Part shown: piece by piece, positions 7,042-16,476 of the stretch
Layout of the letters: the number at the start of each line of letters is the position of its first letter
Numbering within the stretch: position 1 is the first letter of the stretch
Assembly: GCA_016699515.1 (NCBI GenBank)
Contig: CP064978.1
Location: 434,001 to 498,000, forward strand
DNA: 64,000 nt
Source of the DNA: Candidatus Peregrinibacteria bacterium
Lineage (GTDB): Bacteria > Patescibacteriota > Gracilibacteria > UM-FILTER-43-11
Reading direction: 5' to 3'
Program-made: the position numbers and the translations under genes
The notes under the pieces: generated by a model
Databases searched by the model: none
Seen by the model: the letters and a program-made list of their open reading frames with translations, nothing else
What the model was told of the DNA's origin: nothing

Positions 7042-7601
7042 AGTGACTACTTTCTGATCACCACTCTTAGATAGATTCAAGATTACAAGATTAATTTTGA
7101 ATTTTAAATCTTCAATAAATTTATATATAGCATTTAAACGAATTATTATGACTTACAAAGATCTTAACGTATACCAACGGGCACACAGAGTGGCCATCGA
7201 TTTACATCTTTTTTTAAATCAATCGGCGGTCGAGTCGATCCATGCGGATCAGGCCGATTCGCTTAAGGCTTGTGCAAGGGGTATTTTAGCCCACATTGCC
7301 GAGCACTTTCATCAGCGTTCCACCAAGGCAAAACGATTCTTCCTGTATCAGGCAATCGAATCCTGCCGACGTTTGCTGATGGATATTGAGTTTTTATCCG
7401 ACTTACATCTGATTCCCCAAGAACAATCTCAACATTTTCTTGCGGAATATGATATTTGTCTAAGACAACTCTTTAAATTTCATCGGTCGTTTACCGACCC
7501 CAAAGGAGCTGAGCCGGAAGGTTCAGTAGCCTCGAAAGCATTAACTGCCTCAGCAGCTTAATCTTTCTCATAAAGATGTTGGTGATTGGAAAGTAGTTAC
7601 T
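7042..7601 (+). other. 23S intervening sequence with terminal stem
   Basis: Arms at 7042-7063 and 7580-7601 are complementary over 22 nt with few G-U pairs or mismatches. They enclose the whole insert, which sits at about E. coli position 650, between GAGTGCGAATAGCGCG and TAGTCAGGTGCACTAGACCC. No group I or group II intron core or LAGLIDADG gene is seen. Intervening sequences of this kind are normally excised by RNase III and leave a fragmented 23S rRNA. Confidence 0.85.
7148..7561 (+). CDS. Four-helix bundle protein encoded in 23S (S23/IVP family)
   Basis: 137 aa from ATG 7148. MTYKDLNVYQRAHRVAIDLH is the typical opening of the 23S rRNA intervening sequence protein family (YkDLxVyqrA), followed by helices with RGILAHIAEHF and RRLLMDIEFL. 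The family folds as a four-helix bundle and pentamerises in known structures; its function is unknown, and RNA binding or protection is only suspected. Upstream in-frame codons to 7097 lie in the A/T-rich flank and are unlikely to be translated. The gene lies wholly within the rRNA, so its mRNA would have to come from the rRNA transcript or its excised fragment. Confidence 0.85.
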   Translation: MTYKDLNVYQRAHRVAIDLHLFLNQSAVESIHADQADSLKACARGILAHIAEHFHQRSTKAKRFFLYQAIESCRRLLMDIEFLSDLHLIPQEQSQHFLAEYDICLRQLFKFHRSFTDPKGAEPEGSVASKALTASAA

Positions 7602-8923
7602 AGAGTAGTCAGGTGCACTAGACCCGAAACTGGGTGAGCTATCCATGGGCAGGTTGAAGCGCGTGTAAAAGTGCGTGGAGGACCGAACCCACTAGAGTTG
7701 CAAGTCTAGGGGATGACCTGTGGATAGGGGTGAAATGCTAATCGAACTCAGAGATAGCTGGTTCTCCTCGAAATAGCTTTAGGGCTAGCCTCGAGTCAAT
7801 GAGCGATGGGGGTAGAGCACTGTCAAGGCTAGGGGGCGAAATAAGTCTACCAAACCTTAACAAACTTCGAATACCATCGTTTCTTACCTCGGGAGTCAGA
7901 CTGTGACAGCTAAGTGCCATAGTCAAAAGGGAAACAGCCCAGATCGTCTGCTAAGGTCCCTAATATAAGTTAAGTGGTAAAGGATGTGAGATGTCACAGA
8001 CAACCAGGATGTTGGCTTAGAAGCAGCCATTCATTTAAAGAGTGCGTAATAGCTCACTGGTCTATCCGCCTTTGGCGGATGTTTTGCGCCTAAAATCTAA
8101 CGGGGCTCAAACTTATAACCGAAGCAACGAATTTTCAGCTTTAGGCTGAAAGTGGTAGAGGAGCGTTCCTGTCTGCGTTGAAGTCAGACCGTAACGTCTG
8201 GTGGAGCGTCAGGAAGTGAAAATGTTGGCATGAGTAACCATAATGCCGGTGAAAAACCGGCACACCGAAAACCCGAGGTTTCCCACGCAACGTTAATCGG
8301 CGTGGGGTTAGTCGGTCCTAAGGCGAGGCTGAAAAGCGTAGTCGATGGACAACAGATTAATATTCCTGTACCGATTGGGTTCCGCCCAAACAAATCATAG
8401 TGAATGCCAGCTTGCATACTTCTGCCTTCGGGTAGAATATGTACTTTGGACTAGTTATGAGGCGTTAGCAATGGAGTGACGCGGCGTGGTAATTTGAGCC
8501 TGCCTATTGAACATGGTGGGTGCAAGCGATTAGAGTCATATCGATATAGGCAAATCCGTATCGATTCGTACTTGAGGCGTTACGCAAAATGTTCCGAGCA
8601 ATCGGAATGATTCAAATGATCCATGCTGACTAGAAAACCTTCTAGCGAGGAACCTAATTGACCGTACCGCAAACCAACTCCGGTGGGTGGGATGAGTATT
8701 CCTAGGTGATCGAGAAAACTAGTGTTAAGGAACTCGGCAAAACAGCGTCCGTAACTTCGGGATAAGGACTTCCTGCCTCACGGCAGGACGCAGCGAAAGA
8801 CTCCAGGCAACTGTTTACCAAAAACACAGGTCTCTGCTAAAGCGCAAGCTGATGTATAGGGGCTGATGCCTGCCCAGTGCCAGAAGGTTAAGAGGAGAGG
8901 TTCACGCTTTGAATCGAAGCCCT

Positions 8924-8998
<75 letters not shown>

Positions 8999-9540
8999 TG
9001 GTATAATGGTCTGGAGACTGTCTCAACACTAGACTCGGTGAAATTGCAGAATCGGTAAAAATGCCGATTAACTACGGCAAGACGAAAAGACCCTATGAAG
9101 CTTTACTATAGTTTGACATTGAATCGGGATTTATTTTGTGTAGGATAGGTGGGAGACTTTGAAGCTTCGACGCTAGTCGAAGTGGAGTCAACCTTGAAAT
9201 ACCACCCTAAATACGTTTTGATTCTAACCTGTGCCATTATCTGGCATGGAGACAGTGTTTGATGGGTAGTTTAACTGGGGCGGTTGCCTCCTAAATTGTA
9301 ACGGAGGCGCGCAATGGTCCGCTAGGCCTGGATGGAAATCAGGCTGATAGTGTATTCGCATAAGCGGGCTTGACTGTAAGAGTTACAACTCGAGCAGGTG
9401 CGAAAGCAGGTGAAAGTGATCCGGCACCTTGTTCCGATTTTTTATCGGTACGACCACGTGGGTGGGGTGTCGCTCAACGGATAAAAGTTACTCTAGGGAT
9501 AACAGGCTTATAGTGCCCAAGCGCCCACAGCGACGGCACT

Positions 9541-9580
<40 letters not shown>

Positions 9581-9587
9581 GAGAAGC

Positions 9588-9656
<69 letters not shown>

Positions 9657-9787
9657 TGGCCTCTATCTGTCGTAGTCGAAGGAAAATTGAGAGACTCTGC
9701 TCCTAGTACGAGAGGACCGGAGTGGACTAACCTCTGGTGTACCAGTTGTCGTGTCAACGGCATTGCTGGGTAGCTATGTTGGGTTGT

Positions 9788-9819
<32 letters not shown>

Positions 9820-9941
9820 ATTCTCAAGACAATTTTCCCTATAGGTCCGAGGAAGACTACCTCGTTGATAGGTATCAAGTGTACGTGCAGCAATGCATTC
9901 AGCTGAGATATACTAATGACCAATTGACTTTTTTATCGACT

Positions 9942-9971
9942 TATTTAATGTCGACTCTAATTAACCAGTAA
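9942..9971 (+). other. 23S processing stem, 3' arm
   Basis: Complementary to 6311-6337. Together the two arms close the 23S precursor in a helix of more than 20 bp with a small internal bulge. Confidence 0.8.
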
Positions 9972-10033
9972 TTAATTAGGATAATTATCAGATTTTCTGA
10001 CTACAAAACAACGCAGTATTTTAAAAAATGCAG

Positions 10034-10153
10034 TGTCCTGGTGCTTCTAGCGAAGGGGGTACACCTGTTCCCATCCCGAACACAGAAGTTAAGCCCTTCA
10101 GCGCCGATGGTACTACCTCATGAGTGGTGGAAGAGTAGGTCGGTGCCAGGACA
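10034..10153 (+). rRNA. rrf: 5S ribosomal RNA
   Basis: The ends TGTCCTGG and CCAGGACA pair as helix I. The core CCCATCCCGAACACAGAAGTTAAGC and the GGTACTACC region are typical of 5S rRNA. Pairing extends outward (AATGCAG with TTGCATT), giving a longer precursor stem followed by seven T, which may also end transcription. Confidence 0.95.
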
Positions 10154-10187
10154 TTGCATTTTTTTATACCTCAAAAACTTTTAGAAA

Positions 10188-10202
10188 CCCGCCTCAGGCG
10201 GG
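10188..10202 (+). terminator. GC hairpin after 5S rRNA
   Basis: CCCGCC-TCA-GGCGGG is a perfect 6-bp hairpin 35 bases after the 5S. It lacks a strong T run, so it may be a transcript-end stabiliser or a secondary terminator. Confidence 0.4.
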
Positions 10203-10206
10203 CTGC

Positions 10207-10304
10207 CTTTCCAAAAATAATGTGCTCGCTTCTTCGGTTTTTCGCTTAGCTTCGCAAACTTCCTTCGCCGCGCATGTCGCCTCAGGTTCTTGCTACGCTC
10301 GCTC
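10207..10304. repeat. Dispersed intergenic repeat, copy 1
   Basis: This segment and 12040-12136 share a pattern of about 100 bases: CTTTCC-AAAAA...TGTG, then TTTCGCTTAGCTTCGCAA, CTTCCTTCG and CGCCTCAGGT-CTTGCTAC. Both copies lie between genes and on the same strand. It follows the rRNA unit here. Confidence 0.75.
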
Positions 10305-10339
10305 ATCACCAATCCTCTTCAGTCTGTTTATTGCATTAC

Positions 10340-11008
10340 TTAAAACGTTTCGGCAACTGGAATGGCTTTTTTTCGATCAAGATATTCTTTGTGCTTAAAG
10401 AATACAAATACGTTGATAGCAATGAAAACGAGTAAAAGATAGCTGATTTTATTATCGACGAAGAATTTATACATGTAGTGCGAGACGCTGATGAATAGCA
10501 GACGCAGATAGTATAAAAGGAATAAAAATATATGCTCCATGATGTTTTCAGTGGCGGTCATCAGGGCGCTGGACGACGTCAGTACCGTATGCATGAACAA
10601 GGCAAATACGGCTTTTAAAGGTAAATTAATTAATAGTTCTCCTACCGCTTTTGTGCTGTGCATTACGTAAAACGCAAGTTCGGAATAGGTAAAGCCAACG
10701 CTGATGATGAAAACACTGAGCATGCGCAACGTTGTTACATTGTGATGGATTAGTTCATGCAGATATTTCCATTTGTGTTCGCAGGCAATTACCACTCTTT
10801 CGATTAACACACAGCATAAAATCACAAAATAGTACTGTAAATTGAAGATCAAATGCTCCACCATAATAAAGGGTAGCGATATCAAAATACCAAATATAAA
10901 TAAGCTTAATATCGTTTTCGGATTGATCTCCTTGTTCTTGATTTGCACACCACTTAAAAGAAGCGTGATGCTTAGTGTTAGGCCTAAAAACAGGATGAGA
11001 TGATTCAT
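10340..11008 (-). CDS. Multi-pass membrane protein, unknown function
   Basis: 222 aa with six to seven hydrophobic helices. Polar residues inside the membrane region include MVEHLIF, ERVVIACEHKW, HELIHHN and FMHTVLTSSSA. The arrangement of E/H pairs recalls PrsW- or CPBP-type intramembrane proteases, but the diagnostic EExxK or EExxxR motif is absent, so this is only a thought. Its stop lies 36 bases past the dispersed repeat, and it is divergent from ssb with 152 bases between the starts, a region with no clear promoter. Confidence 0.65.
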   Translation of the reverse strand: MNHLILFLGLTLSITLLLSGVQIKNKEINPKTILSLFIFGILISLPFIMVEHLIFNLQYYFVILCCVLIERVVIACEHKWKYLHELIHHNVTTLRMLSVFIISVGFTYSELAFYVMHSTKAVGELLINLPLKAVFALFMHTVLTSSSALMTATENIMEHIFLFLLYYLRLLFISVSHYMYKFFVDNKISYLLLVFIAINVFVFFKHKEYLDRKKAIPVAETF

Positions 11009-11160
11009 AATGTATGTTTATTTGAGCCAAACCAACTATTATAATAACATATAATATTAATTTGGTCAAATATAACCCTCCTTTTTGGAAGGGGTTCTCC
11101 TTGCTTTTTGCTATTTCAAAAATTATGATGAAACCCACTACTTCTTAACTTTTTTGAATT

Positions 11161-12015
11161 ATGTATGCACTCAATCGGGTACAGATTATCGGCCATTTAA
11201 CTCAGGCGCCCGAGGTGCGTCAAACGCCCACCGGCCAAATGGTAGGGGATCTTAATGTGGTTACCAAGCAAATGACTGTTCGCCAAGATGGTTCGCGCCA
11301 AATTCTACCTTCGTATCATAGTGTGGTGGTTTGGAGGGGTTTGGCAGAGATTGCCGATCGGTTTTTAAAGAAGGGCTCTCAGGTTTATATCAGTGGAAAA
11401 CTCCAGACCGACTCGTGGGATGATCCCGAAGGGCAAAAACGCTATAAAACTCGCTTGGTGGCCGATGAAATGATTATGCTGGACTCTAAAATTGCTTCGG
11501 CACAATCGGCAGCGTCTTCCGAAATTACCTCTGGACTCAATCAAGTTGAGTTGATCGGGAATTTAACCAAAGATCCCGAGTTGCGCCAAACTCCCAATGG
11601 AAATTCGGTTTGTAACTTTAGCGTTGCTACCAATTTTACTTGGAAAGCTCGTACAGGCGAGCAACAAGAGCGCACTGAGTTCCACAATGTGGTTGCTTGG
11701 GACACTCTCTCTCAATCCATCGGTCAATCCTTTAAAAAAGGCCGGAAAGTTTACATTAGCGGTCGCATTCAAACTCGTAGTTGGGAAACCCCAGATGGTA
11801 AAAAACGATGGACCACCGAAATTGTTGCCGATAAGGCTTTGCTATTGGGCTTGGTGGATTCCGAATTTGGGGCTCCCGAATCTGCCGGGGCTTCTCAGGT
11901 TACTTTTTCTGAGCCAAAAATTAAGCAAACAGCCGGTGTCATCCCCGATAATCCTGTTGAAGTGCCTGCTATTAATTATGAGCCGGACATTAGGCCGGAG
12001 GATCTTCCTTTCTGA
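11161..12015 (+). CDS. ssb: Single-stranded DNA-binding protein with two OB folds
   Basis: 284 aa. Two complete SSB OB-fold domains are joined: residues 1-105 (NRVQIIGHLTQAPEVRQTPTG ... VYISGKLQTDSW) and about 122-225 (NQVELIGNLTKDPELRQTPNG ... EFHNVVAWDTL ... VYISGRIQTRSW). A flexible tail ends in DIRPEDLPF, the acidic tip that normally recruits partner proteins. Typical bacterial SSB has one OB fold and forms tetramers; a two-fold chain would be expected to work as a dimer, as in Deinococcus. It coats single-stranded DNA during replication and repair. A strong hairpin follows directly. Confidence 0.93.
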   Translation: MYALNRVQIIGHLTQAPEVRQTPTGQMVGDLNVVTKQMTVRQDGSRQILPSYHSVVVWRGLAEIADRFLKKGSQVYISGKLQTDSWDDPEGQKRYKTRLVADEMIMLDSKIASAQSAASSEITSGLNQVELIGNLTKDPELRQTPNGNSVCNFSVATNFTWKARTGEQQERTEFHNVVAWDTLSQSIGQSFKKGRKVYISGRIQTRSWETPDGKKRWTTEIVADKALLLGLVDSEFGAPESAGASQVTFSEPKIKQTAGVIPDNPVEVPAINYEPDIRPEDLPF

Positions 12016-12035
12016 AAACCTTTTTAAAAGGTTTT
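12015..12035 (+). terminator. Terminator after ssb
   Basis: AAAACCTTTT-T-AAAAGGTTTT, a perfect 10-bp inverted repeat overlapping the ssb stop codon. Confidence 0.7.
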
Positions 12036-12039
12036 CCGC

Positions 12040-12136
12040 CTTTCCCAAAAAGTTGTGTTTGCCTAATTCCAATTTCGCTTAGCTTCGCAAGCTTCCTTCG
12101 TCGTACACGCCGCCTCAGGTCTTGCTACACGCGCTC
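12040..12136. repeat. Dispersed intergenic repeat, copy 2
   Basis: Second copy of the element at 10207-10304, with the same order of blocks and about three quarters identity by eye. It fills the gap between ssb and the methyltransferase gene. Confidence 0.75.
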
Positions 12137-12150
12137 AATCGCTATTAGGC

Positions 12151-12894
12151 TCAATCTATTTTGTGATTAGTTTTTTTGGCCAGTTCAATCCACCGTTCTA
12201 ATCCCATGGTTTTGGGGCTTTCCACTTCTGGGGTGGGGAAGTGTTCCCAGTGGTGATTCACCACTTTCCAGAAGTTTTTGGGGAGCGTGATATCGTTTTC
12301 AACGATTTTCATGATGCAGCTCATTACTTTGACCTCGGGATATACGCTGGTGGGGGGTACGTCGGCCACGATCTCGATGTCGCCGTAGGCTTGGGCCTGC
12401 AGGCTGACTCGGTAGCACCGCGGAGGCTGCCCCATCAATGTGCGGGCATATTGTTTATCGGTAATGAACACCATCCCGTAGGGTTTATGAGCTTCATCAC
12501 TCATAAAGCGACGATACAATTTGCCGGACACATGAAAGGGAATGTTGCCAACCAGCAAGTAATCTTTTTGGGGCACGGGGTATTCTAGGATGTCTTGTTG
12601 CAGAATATTTATGTTGGCGCGATTGGCGAATCGCGCTTTCAAAATTTTTACTAGCTCCTCATCAATCTCTAAAACGTCGAGGTCGTCAAAGTGGTTGGCT
12701 AGTTTTTCGGTGATGTACCCCAGTCCACCGCCAATTTCCACCACTTTGGTTTTGGGTCGGTATACGCTTTGAATCGCTTGAATCAGTGTTTCAATTGCGA
12801 CCGGGTCGGTGGTGAATACCTGGCCATAATACTTTCGGGGAATGAGTTGATTTCGCTCCAAATCGTCTTGGCAACTTTGCTGCGCTGCATTCAT
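12151..12894 (-). CDS. rRNA adenine N6-methyltransferase, KsgA/Erm family
   Basis: 247 aa. The SAM site VVEIGGGLGYIT (about 51-62) is followed by the acidic strand LDVLEID and by catalytic motif IV GNIPFHVSGKLYRRF. In KsgA motif IV is usually NLPYNI; NIPF is closer to Erm proteins, although the N-terminal GQVFTTDPVAIETLI fits both. KsgA dimethylates two adenines of 16S helix 45; Erm modifies A2058 of 23S rRNA. Sequence reading alone cannot decide between them. The length is nearer Erm (about 245) than KsgA (about 270). Confidence 0.85.
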   Translation of the reverse strand: MNAAQQSCQDDLERNQLIPRKYYGQVFTTDPVAIETLIQAIQSVYRPKTKVVEIGGGLGYITEKLANHFDDLDVLEIDEELVKILKARFANRANINILQQDILEYPVPQKDYLLVGNIPFHVSGKLYRRFMSDEAHKPYGMVFITDKQYARTLMGQPPRCYRVSLQAQAYGDIEIVADVPPTSVYPEVKVMSCIMKIVENDITLPKNFWKVVNHHWEHFPTPEVESPKTMGLERWIELAKKTNHKID

Positions 12895-12975
12895 AAATTC
12901 AAATGTAATCGTATCTCTATTCTAAATTAAAATTTATTATTTAAAATTTAAAATTCTTTATAGTATTGTAAGGCC

Positions 12976-14250
12976 ATGTATCAAACTTACCTGTTTCTTT
13001 TTGGGTTGCTTTTATTTTCGCCGATAATGGGCGAAGTTTGGCGAGCACTTTTGGGTTTTCCTCTGCTGTTGACCGACCTTATTATAGGCCCCTTTTTGCT
13101 GTTGTGGGGCGTGGATAAGCTCGTGAACGATCGTATCATTCGTATGGGTCGCGTGGGCCGCATGATCGCCTTGTTTCTCTTCTTGTTGGTGCTTACGTAT
13201 CTATTGAATGCGTTTCGTTTTTCTTTTACGGAAATACGGCCCGCACTCCCTTATTTGATTCGGTTTGGCGCTTATGTATCGATGGCCTTCGTTACCTTTG
13301 ATTTAATCGAACGGTACCCTCAAAAGCCCTTACGCTTAACGTTAGTGGTTATGATGGTGCTCAGTGCACTTGTCATTGCCCTGTTTGGATTTTTGCAACT
13401 ACGTTTTTTCCCCAGTTTTTTGGAATTAGGACTGCATTTGGAAGGATGGGATCCCCATATCGGACGACTCCTGTCGACGTGGTTTGATCCTAATTTTGTG
13501 GGAGGTTTGTTCGCCTTTGTTAGTCCAATGGCGATTGCGGTGGGTATTTACTACCATCGAGAACGAAAATGGATGCATTTTCTGATTGCCGGTTTGGTAA
13601 GCATTCTTTTGATGTCTGCGCTGTATTATACATTTTCACGCAGTAGTTATTTGGCATTGGTGGTTGCCCTGGGAGTTCTTTCTTTTCTTAAATCACGCAC
13701 GCTGCTCGTGGCTGGTTTTATTTTGGTTTTAATTGCCTTTTCAGTATCGGGCAGAGTGCAAGAACGTGTGCTTTCCGGTGTTGATTCGGCCATTGCTATC
13801 TTTTCGAGCGAAAGTCAAAAACCCGTCGATCCCACCGCTCAATTGCGGCTTGATTCATGGTCGCATGGTATGGAGATTGCGCTGGACTATCCGCTCATTG
13901 GGGCGGGCTATGGCCGTTATCCGTTCGAAATGCAATCGCGCGGCTACGGTAACTTAACCGACCATGCCATCGGTGGCTCGGATAGTTCGCTTTTGACCAT
14001 TTGGGCCAATGCAGGAGTGTTTAGCTTGCTGGCGTATTTGGCCGTGGGCTTTGTGGCCGCTACGCTTTCGATTCGCCGTATTTTTTTACATCCCAAAACG
14101 TTACGCAGTTATCTTGATGCCGGGGTGGTGGCTGGTTTTGCCGGGATGATGCTGCACTCCCAATTCGTGAATTCGCTCTTGTTTGCGCTCATTATGGTGT
14201 ACCTGTACGTGGCAATCGCTCTTTTGGATGAAGTTAAGATTAATAGTTAA
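12976..14250 (+). CDS. O-antigen ligase/polymerase-like membrane protein
   Basis: 424 aa with about eleven membrane helices. The long periplasmic loop typical of Wzy_C proteins begins near residue 275 and includes LRLDSWSHGMEIALDYPLIGAGYGRYP, which carries the conserved arginine and the H/W region of the family. These proteins join or polymerise lipid-linked glycans at the outer face of the inner membrane. The acceptor is unknown; in a bacterium without lipopolysaccharide it could act in surface glycan or protein glycosylation. Another member is at 35595-37449. Confidence 0.85.
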   Translation: MYQTYLFLFGLLLFSPIMGEVWRALLGFPLLLTDLIIGPFLLLWGVDKLVNDRIIRMGRVGRMIALFLFLLVLTYLLNAFRFSFTEIRPALPYLIRFGAYVSMAFVTFDLIERYPQKPLRLTLVVMMVLSALVIALFGFLQLRFFPSFLELGLHLEGWDPHIGRLLSTWFDPNFVGGLFAFVSPMAIAVGIYYHRERKWMHFLIAGLVSILLMSALYYTFSRSSYLALVVALGVLSFLKSRTLLVAGFILVLIAFSVSGRVQERVLSGVDSAIAIFSSESQKPVDPTAQLRLDSWSHGMEIALDYPLIGAGYGRYPFEMQSRGYGNLTDHAIGGSDSSLLTIWANAGVFSLLAYLAVGFVAATLSIRRIFLHPKTLRSYLDAGVVAGFAGMMLHSQFVNSLLFALIMVYLYVAIALLDEVKINS

Positions 14251-14283
14251 AAATTAAGAATTGTTTATTTTAGGGGTGTATTT

Positions 14284-14292
14284 TGGTATAAT
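14284..14292 (+). promoter_or_regulatory. Extended -10 promoter
   Basis: TGGTATAAT (TGn plus TATAAT, 14287-14292) with only a weak -35. The ATG follows 23 bases later, leaving a leader of roughly 17 nt. The same TGGTATAAT precedes pilB and pilT. Confidence 0.6.
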
Positions 14293-14315
14293 GAGAAGAA
14301 TTTAATTGATTGGTT

Positions 14316-14720
14316 ATGCCAAATGATAAAGAAGCCCCTGAGGTTGGATCGGCCGTAGAAACCCCTCGTGATCCAGTGATGACTGCTGCTGAAGCAGCTC
14401 GCAGCGCTGTGGAACGTTTAGCCGAATTAACTGATGCTGAAGAGGCACTTTTGGCTGCGTTTGACGCGGAATCGATTGAGGCACTGTTTGCAGGTGCAAA
14501 TACTCTAGAAACCTTTTTGGCCATGCTGCCTGAATATTTGGCTGAAAGTGCAATTTCTGAGGAACGGTTGGGCGAAATTTTAATCGTGGGAGCTAATTTT
14601 TCTACTGAAAATGCTCAGTTTATTTTAGACTCTCTGGCTGATCCATCCTTTCCTTCGTTAGATCCTGCTGTCGTTCAATCGGTTCGACAAGCTTGCGAGG
14701 CTAAATTGACTGAGAGTTAA
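14316..14720 (+). CDS. Small acidic alanine/glutamate-rich protein
   Basis: 134 aa from ATG 14316. Strongly acidic and helical, with several repeats of small residues and no membrane segment or catalytic motif. The helices around LDSLADPSFPSLDPAVVQSVRQA may form a compact bundle. Function unknown. It overlaps the tail of the opposing nucleotidyltransferase gene by 20 bp. Confidence 0.7.
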   Translation: MPNDKEAPEVGSAVETPRDPVMTAAEAARSAVERLAELTDAEEALLAAFDAESIEALFAGANTLETFLAMLPEYLAESAISEERLGEILIVGANFSTENAQFILDSLADPSFPSLDPAVVQSVRQACEAKLTES

Positions 14721-15183
14721 TCACCTCTGTGGTGGCTTTGGGAACGAACTTTTGCCACTGGCCACCGCTTTTCATCAGCTCGCGAATTTGAGTGGCCGAG
14801 ATGTCGACCTCTTTTTTGAGTGGCTCAATTTTTACCGAATCATAGGTTTCAAAGAGTTCTTTAACAATTCCGACGTTGGCCATAAACAGAACGTCGAAAT
14901 CACCCACCAGGCTGCGCACGTGGGCGGGCCATTTGGGATTATTATGGATGTCGGGAATGGGGATGATTTGGTACCGATCTTCTTCAACTCCCGCATCGGC
15001 CAGTGACCGTTGAATCATTTGTTGCCGAAGTTCCAACGGGAAAGGGTTTTTTTCGGTGCCGCTGTACTGACTGCTGCCGATGCCAATCATCAAAAAATCC
15101 ACCTGAATGAGCGCTTGTTTAACGGCGGATAGGTGGCCCAGGTGAAACGGTTGAAAGCGGCCAATATATAATCCTTTTTTCAT
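14701..15183 (-). CDS. Nucleotidyltransferase, NMN adenylyltransferase-like
   Basis: 160 aa. GRFQPFHLGHLSAVK (residues 8-22) is the HxGH motif of the cytidylyltransferase superfamily, and VDISATQIRELM is the matching ISxTxxR motif. Overall it resembles archaeal-type NadM, which makes NAD from NMN and ATP in the cytoplasm. Other adenylyl- or cytidylyltransferases share these motifs, so the substrate is probable rather than certain. The 100-base gap upstream is an A/T-rich imperfect inverted repeat. Confidence 0.85.
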   Translation of the reverse strand: MKKGLYIGRFQPFHLGHLSAVKQALIQVDFLMIGIGSSQYSGTEKNPFPLELRQQMIQRSLADAGVEEDRYQIIPIPDIHNNPKWPAHVRSLVGDFDVLFMANVGIVKELFETYDSVKIEPLKKEVDISATQIRELMKSGGQWQKFVPKATTEVINSQSI

Positions 15184-15282
15184 ATTACTTATTCCTTATT
15201 ATTTATTCCTTATTACTCGTTTGCAGTTTTGATTTAATTTTATCAATAAATAGTTAATAAATAATAGATAATAAGTAATAGA

Positions 15283-16362
15283 TTATTCTCGGATAATCAG
15301 CGGTAATTGCATGTTTTCAATCTCAACCACACGAACGCCGGCGATCAGGGCATCCCGATTTACTTCGACGGAAAGAATCAGGTTGTTCAGCGTCGGCTGA
15401 AAATACTCATAATACTCTTTGAGTGTGCGGTAGGTTCCCATTTTGGCACGTGTTTCCACTTGGCCTTCTGATAAACTGACGAATTGATTGTAGTCTTGCC
15501 ATGCATCTTTACCGTTGAACTGTTCCAATTTTTGAAAAAACTGATCTTCGAACTGCGTAGCTCGTTGCTCGGTTCCGATAACATTTTGACTTAAAAAATT
15601 GATTTTAGAAGTTAGATCGTTGATGCGCGCTTCACTTCTTTTTTTCAATTGATTCAAGAGGCTTATATATTCATCTAAAGCATCGGCACGACTCACGGCA
15701 CGATTAAGATATTGAAAAAGATCTACCGATACGGCGTTGTTGATTTGACTGAGTAGCCGCGTGTCTTTTTCCAGAGTCGAATCGATTACCTGGGTTCGTT
15801 CGCCCAAGTAATAGTTGGTCACCATGCTTTTAAGAATCAGCCCCGCGTTTCCCTGTTTAAGTCTAGTGAGCGATTGACCTGTGCCCAAATAGTTAGTTAT
15901 CCATAGGCCATTCTTAAATTCTCCCGGTTCGCTTGGCGGTGCTTCGGGGGCGGGCTCAGAAAGGATTTGCGCGGTTTTTATGCCCAACACAGATCCCTTT
16001 GTGCTGATTTGATCGATCACTTGTTGACGCAACACTTGGATTTGATGGTTGATTTTGTAAAAACTCAGTACGCCGGTTTTAAATCCGTTGCTTGAAACGA
16101 ACTCCGATGGGAGGGGAGGGGGTATTTCTTCCTCTTGTTTAACCTCGGACGGCTTATCTGCTGTGGATTGCCATTGTTCCCAAATGCCTTTGCCATGTTT
16201 TATTCCAGCCACGGTGGCAAAAACCAATAAAAAGGTAATCAGGAATAATTTCAGCAATTTCTCGGAGGTTGCTGTTGATGAAAGCACCCTTTTTTTGATG
16301 GTTTGATGCTGCTCATCATGTTTCTGAGCCCAGTGGCGAATGGTTGAGCGGTTTTTTTCCAT
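15283..16362 (-). CDS. Membrane-anchored protein with large extracytoplasmic domain
   Basis: 359 aa. A basic N-terminus (about 1-33) is followed by one membrane helix (LLKLFLITFLLVFATVAGI), a proline/glutamate-rich linker (EEEIPPPLPSEF) and a helical domain with probable coiled coil around 235-290. No known family is recognised. The topology suggests an inner-membrane anchor with a domain outside the cytoplasm. It could be part of a pilus or envelope assembly, but no neighbour supports this. Confidence 0.65.
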   Translation of the reverse strand: MEKNRSTIRHWAQKHDEQHQTIKKRVLSSTATSEKLLKLFLITFLLVFATVAGIKHGKGIWEQWQSTADKPSEVKQEEEIPPPLPSEFVSSNGFKTGVLSFYKINHQIQVLRQQVIDQISTKGSVLGIKTAQILSEPAPEAPPSEPGEFKNGLWITNYLGTGQSLTRLKQGNAGLILKSMVTNYYLGERTQVIDSTLEKDTRLLSQINNAVSVDLFQYLNRAVSRADALDEYISLLNQLKKRSEARINDLTSKINFLSQNVIGTEQRATQFEDQFFQKLEQFNGKDAWQDYNQFVSLSEGQVETRAKMGTYRTLKEYYEYFQPTLNNLILSVEVNRDALIAGVRVVEIENMQLPLIIRE

Positions 16363-16476
16363 AAATATCCTTTTATTTTACCATTTTTTCGTCTTTTATG
16401 GAAGCACAACCGATGCGACCATTAAAATTAATGCATTCTTGTGCTTTAATGGGAACGTACTTTAATGTTGGTGTTT

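Noticed and set aside
7042..7601. Group I or group II self-splicing intron
   Set aside because: The insert has no homing endonuclease motif, no visible P/Q/R/S core or domain V, and is closed by a simple long stem, as intervening sequences are.
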